From the NCBI GenBank assembly GCA_037974665.1, contig CM075782.1, positions 42,832,851-42,896,850 of the forward strand: a stretch of DNA of 64,000 bases, given 5' to 3'. The number at the start of each line of letters is the position of its first letter. The first letter of the stretch is position 1. The translations under genes and the position numbers were made by a program. Under the pieces are notes generated by a model. The model did no database searches, was not told the origin of the DNA, and saw only the letters and a program-made list of their open reading frames with translations. This document shows positions 46,741 to 57,300 of the stretch, one piece after another. The DNA comes from Ehretia macrophylla (lineage: Eukaryota > Streptophyta > Magnoliopsida > Boraginales > Ehretiaceae).

Positions 46741-49350
46741 AATACAAACAACTTTTGCTATGTCCAACTTTAGGGTAACACTCAGGCCGCTTTACCAAGC
46801 AGTACACGATGCTTGGATTGCTCTTCCCACGATCCCGTGACTATAATGAATGAATGAAAAGAAAAAAAAAAGAAAAAAGAAAAAAAAAGCTATTGTATTT
46901 TTGTCATCTTTCTCCTTTCTAGATCGTCGAAGTTGAAGTAGTGCCAGATCTACCAGTAGGCCAGCGAGGGCTGTAGCCCCCACTGACCCAGAAGAATGTT
47001 AAAATTTTAATGTATTTTTTTTTTTTTAAAGTTAAAATAGTTATGAATTTTTATTGAAAAAAATTAATTAGTCCTCAATAAAAAAATATACTCATAATAA
47101 AACAAAACTGTGTAATTTAGCTTCTATTAAAAAAATCGTTGAAAGCACCCTTAAGTTGAAGAATAATCTCAACTTTACATCAGAATTAAAAAGGTGGATA
47201 TTGGTAGGTATTGCTTTGCTAGTGAATGCATATACAGTGTAGACTACTATATACCCATCATATAAATGTGCAATATGTTTTTATAAATAGAAGGGCGAAT
47301 ATAGCACATGAGCTCTGGCATGAAATTGGCTAGCATCGTCTTTGTTTAAACTCAAGTAATATTGAGGCACTATTTAGAAGACAAGGAAGCTTTTCTATGT
47401 TTTCCGGCCGCATGCTAAGGGTCATCACATTGCAAACTCAAGGTCGTGATTATTGCGGGTGTAAAAATATTATTCTTCTTAAACTCGTAAAACTCCAATA
47501 TTACAATGGTACACAAAATTAGAACTCATAAATATTCACCACCATACCAACAACTAAAAGCTTAAAAAATCAAAATAATACTTCCAAATATTTAGTACAG
47601 GTGCATATATAACATGCACCAAAGATAATATTCTTTCATAATAATAATAATAATAATAATTTCAAATATGCCCTGTGATTATGGAACCAACTTCACAGGG
47701 GGACCTACAAATACCTCACTGACCTTGACTTTACACAGATGAAACAAATTAAAATGATAGAATGGGTCAAAATAATGCTTGGTAACTGGAAAGGACACCC
47801 GAAATAAGACTTAATTAAAGGTAGAGAGAAGTTTACTTGAAAAGTGGTTACATATAACACGCCAAATTATATGAGGTGGGCATTTGGCTGTAGGCCTCAC
47901 TTGAATTTTTTTTTTTTTTTTTTTTTTTAAAGTTAGATGGGCACAAAATTAAATAGGTGATATGACGAATTGATAGAGCCTCATAATACAATGGCATGAA
48001 CGTAGCACGGGTATTGGCCTAATTTCTAATTATTAAGTTATATATTATTTAATTTAAAATTTTAAACAGAAATTTGTTATATTTATTTATTATATTCAAC
48101 ACAACGAATGAGTTTGAGGCAAAATAATCCATTAGATTAATATATAAATCAAGATTCTTGTATGAAAGCGAGGAAAATTGTGATTCACACGGTTAGCACG
48201 GATAAGGCTGTTGTCTCCATGTGACGCGCACAAACCTAATACAAATGCGTCTATGTTCGTATTAATATGAGTAAAGTGAAGAGGGTTAAATATATTCTTT
48301 TAAATCAAGTTATTTGTAGGGTTTGGAGTATCAATGACCATACCTTATGGTGATTTGGTTATAATTTTGTAAATTTTTTTATTCTGATTTTTATTCAAGC
48401 TTGCCTTTAACAAAAAATAAAAAATAAAAATATAAAAATATGTCTATGTTCTTAAAGTCGTCATTGTCTTAATAGTTGAATATACTAATCTATCCTCGTA
48501 TTCAAAAATGCTGAAAACGAGGTAATTTTTTTAGCTTATTCTTTATATGATCTTTAAATTACAAACTATATTTAAGATATCGTGTTAAATCATGGTTGAA
48601 TTAATAGTATGAATAATCATTGTTGAATTAATAGTGTGAATGAGCGATATTTTTAAATTTATATTCACATTCTTACATCCTCCTTCTAACGTAACCACTC
48701 TCCTAATATTGTAGTTGAATATACTATAATCTCTCCACGTACTTGAAGATGCCAAAAAGGAGGTAGTCTTTTTAACTCATTCTTTATATGATCTTTGATT
48801 GCAAAGTATATTTAAGATATGGTTGTTAAATCATGGTTGAATTAATGTTATGAATGAGCGACGCTTTCAGATTTATATATATTCACATTAATGAATCATC
48901 TTCCTAACAACATTAGCTGTCAGAGTATTGAAATGATGATTTTAAATCAATATTCTTCATTACTAACTAAAATCTTCGTCATGCATTGCCTGTCATGGTT
49001 TGATCTTAGAAATGACATCATGGCTGTAAAATTAATTCTTGTGCGTGAAGCACTATTGGATTTACACTTGAGCCAAAGAAAAACTTTAAAAAATTATGTA
49101 TTTTTTTTATAAAAAAATTAAATATCTACGTACTTTAATTTAATTGGTCTCCAATAAAAAATAATATTCATAAAATTAAAAAATAGCGTATTTTAATTTT
49201 TAATTATAAAAATTCCTGACTCTGTCACTAAACTAAAAAGTTGTGAAGTTGATGTACATGTATTATTGCTGAAGTTGAATCCAAGTAGCCAACTCATTCA
49301 AAACAAAACTTAAATCATTTTCTATATGTGCTTCAAACTTTCTCTTTGTC
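46741..49350. other. Duplicated RBOH upstream DNA with inserted repeats
   Basis: Blocks of RBOH upstream sequence are interrupted by A/T-rich inserts near 46795-46910 and 46950-47150 (the latter resembling the MITE family with GGCCAGCGAGGGCTG ends), an ATA run at 47638-47660, a 25-base T run at 47908-47930 and an insert at about 48260-48440. Two further copies of the distal block follow at 48480-48640 and 48720-49020. No coding frame is supported. Confidence 0.6.
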
Positions 49351-49355
49351 GATTG

Positions 49356-49872
49356 TGTTAAAAATTATGAATTTCTATCTTAAAATTAATTAGTGTCAAA
49401 TAGGTTGATCGTGTTAAGAATCATGAATTTCCATCTTAAAACCAATTGGTACCAAGTGGAGTAGCCCAGAATCTTATAAGGTGGTGTTTCTAATTTTTCG
49501 ATGTAGGACAAGTGTTATATTCTAACACTCCCCTTCACGTGTGACCTAATTTGAAAGGAGTCACACGTAAAAGATTGAACACGCGTTGACCTAATTTTGA
49601 GAAGGGTCACACTTGGAAGATTGAGCACAAATGGGAGATTGAAGATGCGTGGAACATGACACAGTAAAAGATTGAACACAAGTGAACCTAATTTAAGATG
49701 GGTTGCACGCGGATAAATATGACTGGATCAAGGGCCCAGCTCTGATACCATGTTAAAAATAATAAGTTTCCATCTTAAAACTAATTGGTACCAAGTGGAG
49801 TAGCCCAGGATCTTATAAGGTAGCTTTAGAGTTTCTGATTTTCCGATATAAGATAAGTGTTTTATTCTAATA
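49356..49872 (-). mobile_element. TRIM retrotransposon with about 120-bp terminal repeats plus an extra partial repeat
   Basis: Terminal repeats 49412-49527 and 49751-49872. On the minus strand TGGTATCAGAGC (49750-49739) directly follows the 5' repeat. The interior has CACGTGTGA-like words. A further partial terminal repeat lies at 49356-49405. GATTG flanks the whole (49351-49355, 49873-49877), and GATCG precedes the inner repeat. Same family as 32125-32607. Confidence 0.88.
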
Positions 49873-49924
49873 GATTGATACTTTTAAGAAATTAAGAACT
49901 GAAATTTGCAAGCGGTCCATTTTT

Positions 49925-51393
49925 GTTTTTTTTGGGTAAAAGAAAGGGTTTTTCCCTCCGGGTATTTTATTAATATCAAAAGAAATGTACAAAAGTGGAG
50001 GGGGACATGAAGTTGAAACCTCCACGGGGATTGGGGTACTTACTTGCCCCAAAAGCCCAACTAATCTAAAAGGAACACGAGTCGTTTCTTTTTACAAGAG
50101 CCTAAACAAAAGATTATGATATATCATAAATGCTACGCAGAACGCACTGTTAATGAGAAAAAGGAACACAAGCGAGAACCTCTTTCCAAGTAACAGTAAG
50201 GCATACAAAAGTATAATGTATAAAATTAACCATATGATCAAAACAAATCAGAATCTAAAATGTGGTAATTGAAGTTTATCAATTCTGATCATACCTCTTA
50301 ATTGTTTTTGATCATTTATATCTTCAAATATGCAGCAAGTTTTTGCAAAAGCACCTTGGTTGGCAAATAGGTCGGTAGGTTGATTTCCTTCCCTATGAAT
50401 GTGCGAGATGAAGCCTTGACAATCTTTGAGTAAATTGTTGGCTTTACAGATATCATAAGAATTCTTACAATTACCAGATTTATTATTCTGTAAAGCATGG
50501 ACAACTCCATTTGCATCCATTTCCACCCAAATTTTCTTGATGTTCCTGGTTTTGCAGATTGTTAAACCAGCAATGAGGGCCATGATCTCAGCTTTGTAGG
50601 CGGAGGTGCATTCCACTGGCAAACAGAAACCCCAGATAAAGGAACCTTTGTAATTTCTAAGAATTCCCCCATCACAAGATTTCCCCAAGTCCTTAAAGAA
50701 ACTGCCATCCACATTCAGTTTATAGTAGCCTTCCACAGGTTTTTTCCATAAGACAACACAAGGGGCTTTATAGGACTGTTGACTTTTGAATGAGCAAAAA
50801 AAGAGCTCGTCAATAGCAATATCACCTTTCCATTGCCATTTTTCAAGAAAGTTTACTGCAAAAAGTTGCGCCACCATTCTGATAATTCTCCAAATTATTC
50901 TAGCAGGATTGAATCCCATACTTTTATGCTTAGCATCATTTCTTTCATTCTAAATAAACCAACAGATAAGAATAGGGATCAAAGTTCTAATATGCCCTTT
51001 GCAGGTATAGTCTCCAGAGAAGAGCCAACAGGAGAACCAATGTTTAATGGATGCAAATAAAGGAATTTTAACTTTAAAAATTTCTGCGAAGTGAGTCCAA
51101 ACTTTATGTGCAGCTGAACTTTCGAAGAAGCAGTGACTAATTGATTCCACCTCCTGGCAGCATTGGCACTTGGAAGTCAAAATAAATCCTTTTTGTTGCA
51201 GTCTGCTATCAGTCGGAACCAATTATTGACAAGTCTCCAGAAGAAGAATGATATCTTGATAGGAAACGAGCTACACCAAGCATAGGATAGAGCAAGCTGG
51301 GAAGGCTTCTTTTGGCAGATCTCATTCCAAGCACTCTTAATAGATAAGTTTTCATCTTGAGTGAGGCTCCAAAATGGCTTATCTGGTGAGTAG
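49925..51393 (-). mobile_element. LINE (L1-type) 3' part with zinc-finger and RNase H regions
   Basis: The minus strand encodes, in order, the late ORF2 region (IKISFFFWRLVNNWF), a cysteine/histidine patch (CQCCQEVESISHCFF) and an RNase H domain (LNVDGSFF, GGILRNYKG, WVEMDANGVVHAL, SHIHREGNQPTDLFANQ). These are split between frames. A 3' UTR with ATTAATAAAATACCCGGAGG and an A-rich end follows. GTCCATTT near both edges (about 49916 and 51396) looks like a target duplication. 5'-truncated. Confidence 0.88.
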
Positions 51394-51754
51394 TCCATTT
51401 AAATGGGCGTAACCATAACTACTTAATCAAGCAAGACATGCCTCTTTGGTGTAGATTTTTTGCTATTAAAGAATATAATTCTCTCATATTAATAAATTAT
51501 TGTGATTTTAAAATCACTGTAAAAGATACTCAATTACTCTACATATATCAGTTGGTCTTATGATAAAACTCTATATTTTTTAAGATAGTATCAGAGTTAA
51601 GTTCTGATCTAATTTTTTCTTGCTAATTATGTTTTTCTATGTTAGTTATCATATTCAAGGTTATGTACCTATTCAATTAGAGTTACATGTGACAGTGAGT
51701 GTTAAAGACTACAATTATGATATCACATTAATAAATCATGCATAAATCTTAAAA

Positions 51755-53353
51755 GGGTAAATATCATGTTACCCCTCTATATTACACATAATTATCACGG
51801 TACCCTCTATAGTTTGAAAACTATCACGATACCCCTTATGTTTTTAAAAGTGATCACATAACTCTCCTCCGGTTAATTTTTGTGTAACATCGTTAATAAA
51901 TTTATTAAACTGACCAATTTGTCCCTTTTTTAATATGTATTTATTTTTTTATTCTTTTATTTTTATTCTTTATTCTTCATCTTCTCCAACCCACCCCTTA
52001 CCCCAACCCCAACCCCAAGCTGTCCTTACACCCATCGTCATCCCCACACCCCTCCCACCCCAAGCAGCCCTTCACCCTCACTCCCACCCCCATGCTGCTA
52101 CTGCTCTGACGGGTTAAAACATGACATTCTTCACATCTCCACGCACACCACTAACGTCACTATGACCATGATATATTTCACGCACAACAAATCAGTTTTG
52201 CACGACAAGTCAACTGCTCACGTTTGAAGCCATGATGCTCATGTTTGAAGCCATGATTCAGTTAGCTCATCTTTTGTTTGCCATTTACCTTGTTGTTGTA
52301 CTTGATATATGATATGTAATATTTTAATATATAAATGAAATTGTGGTGCTCCACTGCATAGTTGTGGAATCGTGAATCGTATCATGAATCGAAATGTCAT
52401 TTTTTTGAATCATGAATCAAATCCAATCATGAATCATACCGATTCAGTCACAAATTTAAAACTAGTTGATATTTGACATATTATGTTTCTATTAACAGTT
52501 TTTAGTTGAGATTATTTATTTGAATTAATATATTAATATATGCTTTTGTTACTTTTCTAGATTATTCACTACTTCACTTGTTCCTAGTAGCCCAAACAAT
52601 TTCTGCATCACAATATCACACTATTTTTTTTGGTTGGAACAATATCACATTTCACAAGTGCCCAAACTAGTGCTCAAAAGCTGCTGTAAACACAAGTGGT
52701 CCAATCAGTTACGAGTTTTGTCTCCCTTTTTTTTACTAAAGTGGGCTTATTTTGTTATCTACTTTAAAATATTTTGGGCTTTAAAAAAAAAAAAAATTGA
52801 CCCGAATCGTGAACGATTTAGTTAATCGTTCGATTCACACGATTCGCTACGATTCGGTACCGATTCACGTCGATTCATGATTCTCCTATCCGATTCGTAT
52901 AAGTTTTTTAGTGAATCGTATCGAATCGTACGATTCTGATTACACTGCTCCACTAATCAATAGAGAGCATTATACGAAAAACTCAAATTTCATCTACGCT
53001 ACTGCTCGTCTGAGCAGCAGCACGGTTGCTCTGTCGGAGCAGCAAGGGGTGGGGGGTGTTTGGAAGATAACTTTTTTTTTAATGTTCTTGTGATTTTTGT
53101 TTTTTTGTTTTTGGTCAAACATGTGAATTTTATTGAAGCAAGGGTTTTTTGGTCCATTTATGCTTTATTTGAAGTTAAAAAAATATCAACTTGTATCAGC
53201 AGTGAGTGACATACACGTTTAGCGGAAAATGTAACGTTAGGACGGTTATGTGACCACTTTTAAAAATACAGGAAGTAACGTGATAGTTTTCAAATCATAG
53301 GGGGGCGCCGTGATAATTATGTGTAACACAGGGGGGTAACATGATATTTACCC
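51755..53353. mobile_element. Mutator-like inverted-repeat element, 1.6 kb, exact 9-bp target duplication
   Basis: The ends GGGTAAATATCATGTTACCC and their inverted match continue for about 120 bases (CTATCACGATACCCC and its partner). Flanked by ATCTTAAAA at 51746-51754 and 53354-53362. No transposase frame. A hAT-like MITE sits inside at 52357-52946, leaving about 1.0 kb of its own. Confidence 0.92.
52357..52946. mobile_element. hAT-like MITE with GAATCG-rich ends (second young copy)
   Basis: Matches 42443-43042 closely over its full length. Flanked by GCTCCACT at 52348-52355 and 52947-52954. Confidence 0.9.
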
Positions 53354-53612
53354 ATCTTAAAACTACCATATACGATATTGAGTTTTTCCCTATAAACCAA
53401 TTAACCTTAGGACGATGGAACCTCACATTTCTTAACACTTAAAACAAAATACTATTGATTTCTACCTTGTTTTCTTTTGAGAAAAGTTTTCAAAGGAAAA
53501 AAATTAACATATTGATTGGTGAACATGGAGACATCTTGGGAAAGTCAAGGGTTTAAAATTGTATATACCAACAAGAAACATAATTACTACTGTAGTTATT
53601 TCCATCAACATT

Positions 53613-53880
53613 TATTAAGTGACCATGTCATTTAAAAGTTTAAGTTGTATATTAGAGAGAGGTTTGTTGTATTATTTATTATCTTCAACACGCCCCTGCA
53701 AGTGCAAGCAGAGTTAGGCGGAGTTAATTTTTGAGTGTTTAATATTTTAAATGGGTGGCGGTGAGTTTTGAACTCAGGACCTTTTGGTACCTAGGCTCTA
53801 ATACCATGTTAATTGTCCACCTCATCTAAAAGTTTAAGATGTTAGAGAAGAGTTTGTTGTACTATTTATTATCTTCAACA
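53613..53880 (-). mobile_element. Very short TRIM, 74-78 bp terminal repeats
   Basis: Terminal repeats 53613-53690 and 53807-53880 end (minus-strand start) TGTTGAAGATAATAAATA. A primer-site-like TGGTATTAGAGCC directly follows the right repeat on the minus strand. The interior is about 116 bases. No clear target duplication. Decayed relatives of the terminal repeat may lie near 61300 and 61790. Confidence 0.8.
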
Positions 53881-54368
53881 ATACGTGTTTCTGATTCTTG
53901 AATGAACCAAAATTTTCTTCTGTAAAGGTAGAATGAAAACTTCTAAATTTTCTTTCCAGATCAGAAGATGAAGTTTTATGGAAGTTTATTTAGATGCAAC
54001 AATGAAGATGGAGTTTCATAAATTTAAAGCATATTATTACAAGGACCAAAATTAACTTCTCTTTTCACACAACAAAGAACATATCATTTGGTGCATCAAA
54101 CAACTGAGACCAATTACTTAGCAAAAAAAAAACAAAAAACAAAAACAACACCAACAACTGAGACCAAGGGAGGAGCGATTCACACAATAGCAGGAACTGC
54201 AGCCTTCTCTGACTCCAATAGCAGAGTTATTAAAGAGTGAGTTTCTTTAAAAACGAGTGCTTCCAATTTAGCATTTACTGGAAAAAGTTATTCATATACG
54301 TGTACTAAATTGTACGTTTTTAGCCTCACTGAACAATAATCATGGATCCGCCCCTAATTGAGACCGGG

Positions 54369-57300
54369 CTAATATGAAGCAAAAGATGGATGTAGGGATT
54401 GGTTTCCAAGCAAGAGTTGAGTGCTTGCTTGATTTGGCTCAAACCAACCAAGCTTCTCCATAAACTTGTTGACCAGATCACCAACAGCAAATCCAACACC
54501 TGACGCCATTGTTGCAGTACTAACATAGAGCAATACCATTTTCAGATAACTAGTAAACTTGTGGTGCTGCCCTGCTTGAATGTAAGCTTTCGCAATAGCA
54601 AGAAAAACAATGCATATAAGAGAAGCTGCTGCTACTGCAAGAAGCTTGTAGTCTCTATCATCGGTTTCACGAAATGTGAAGCCATAGACAACAGGTGGGA
54701 CAAGGCCAAATACGACGTACGATAATATGGCAAGTGTAGCATGTAGAAGGAAGTGCTTTTTCTGACCAAGAATATCTTTGTACCGATCTACTTGTTGATC
54801 ATCATTTTTCAGGTCCCGAAGCTGTCAAGTTTGGCACAAGAAGAAACTTTAATGGTCAGAAGAGAAAATAAGAAATCAATGCAAACTAATGCGTGGCTGT
54901 GTGCTGGATTCGACATTGATTTTGATCTTTGAAGAGTCATTGAAGAAGATCAATCATGTTTTTAGGGAACGAGGCCAAACGCGCACACACAAACCACACA
55001 AGCCCAGCAGAAAGAACATAATATTTTTAACGTGGTTTGATCATTTACTTAGGTTCACGATTCCGCCTCTAGAATAAGTCTACTATACTCAATAATGGTT
55101 ACACTGTAACAAATTTATTGTACGGGAAAATCCAAACCCTCCCTCACATGGCTTTATGCATAGAAAAGTATAAACCCTTATTCAGATGACTTTATGAACA
55201 TAAAGGTCTAAACTCTCGCAAATCAATTTCTACAGCCAAAAATACAACAACTATCTTAACACAATAACAGGTTTTTGGATGGATAAAATAATGTAAAAAA
55301 ACCCTCTCACTCTCAGGCTTACATTCACAGCCCTTATGGGATGTGGGCTCTTGTGACAAATAATTACAATTTGAACAGTCCAATTTATAATAAATAAAGG
55401 TTAATTCCTCCTGGATTAAGATTTTCTTCTTCTACTCGCACTGAACTCCTACTTGTCGTCATAACCAGATTGGGCTTCGACTTGACTAAAAACTAAAAAA
55501 TGTGATTTTATTATAGATTTGTCTTGCTAGAAACAAAATACTAATGAGTGAACTTACTAAATCTCCAACTATAAATAGTGACAAAAAAGAGAAAACAAAT
55601 ATTGGAAGTGCCAAGAGGTCTAAAGACTATATAGATAATTACGATTACTTACATTTTGACCCATGACAAAAAGTCCACCAATTAGATTCGCAAATCCCAG
55701 AGCTACAATGTTCACTGCAGCAATTCCAGACAAATGTGTTAAGCTATAAGCTTGACTAGTGTTACACTATGCAATTACTGCAGTATATAAACGATTACAT
55801 CTCAAGTACTTCAAAGACTATCGCATTCATTTGAAATATGTCATTCTATTTTATTGATCAGAATTCTCTCACACGTGGATGAATACTCACACGTGCTGGA
55901 TAGATACTACTCACGGGTGGATAAATTCTCACACGCAATGGATATATGGATTTGACTGGACCAATGCCGAACTCCTTAAAAGAAGAGATAGACATGGCAA
56001 TGAGAAAAAACTTACAAGTTGTAGCATTAGAAGCTGCGGCTGATGTAATCACACTTAAGCTTGTAATTGACTCCGTTAAGCCTCCATATACAATGCTTTT
56101 TATGATCTCTGGTTTTTCTGCATTTTTTAACTCGGGAGATTGTGGCGCAACCGATCTTTCACCAGCAGGTACTACTGGCACATCATTTCCTGTATCACAA
56201 AGTGATCAGTAGACAACAATCAGGCTTTTCTGGAGCTTTCCTCTTTTCTTTTAATTGAAGTAGAGAGGATGTATATTCGTGGCTCTAATCCTCTTTCAAA
56301 GGGCACCAAGAAGAAGGCAAGTCGAATGTTGTATTAAGATTCTTATACACCTATCAGCAAATATTGTTCGACCCTGTGTGAGTTGATCTTTGATTTCCGG
56401 ATATGAATTCTTGAATCATTTGGATGCACTAGAATATGCAAATCCAGAAACTTGGGAAATGCAATTTCAGACAAGGCTGATCAGCCTATGTTTGCTGGAT
56501 TAATATCCTCGAATATTACCATATGCACACAGTTCAACTATTGCCATCCCCAACATTAAAACTGTCCCGGGACGTGTTGAAGACAATAAATAAAATATAA
56601 TAAATTAATGTCTGGCAACTTAAGCCCGGGACGTGTTGAAAACAATAAATAAAATATAATAAACTAATGTCTGGCAACTTAAGCTTTTAGATAACGTGGT
56701 AATTTAATAATTACATTACCTGGTTTCTCTGGGATATTAACAATAATCTCTCCATGTCCTGGGTACTGCGGTAATGGATGTGGTTGAAGATTGTTCCCAG
56801 CTTTCTGGAGGGGTGCATCCTCTGCAGTTTCATTTGTTTGACCTGGTGATTGAATACGAAATGATGGAGAAGCATTAAAAATCTGAACTGTTTGCGCTTG
56901 ATCATTTATGTTACAATAAATGAATAGGTATTCTTTTCTCTCATATATATGCTGCCTCTGATTATTCCTTGAACTAGAGTATCCTTGGCATACAACAGGT
57001 TGAAGATAAAACATTGTGATAGTCATTTCTGATATTGTTTGGCAATGGGTTAATACTTTATTTAATCTTTTATTTTTATCGTGTTTAACAAATAGGTCTA
57101 CAATCTTAAGTACTACATTTAAATTCTTTTATATAATTGTGTAACTTATGACATAGTCAGCCCTTTTGCCTTATTCTGTTAAAAAAGTACGTAATGGTAA
57201 AATCATGTGAAAGTTATACGGCACAAAGAAAAAAAGTAATTTTTTCCTTACTTTTTTAAAAGAAAATAGAAAAAGAACTAACAATATCAAGAGGATATGT

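Noticed and set aside
50248-50919. RNase H-domain protein of 223 codons as a host gene
   Set aside because: It is directly joined to a zinc-finger/reverse-transcriptase tail and a LINE 3' UTR with A-rich end and target duplication, so it is the end of a LINE.
55946-56212. 88-codon plus-strand frame
   Set aside because: It is the antisense shadow of MEB exon 6, which has clear splice sites and family motifs on the minus strand.
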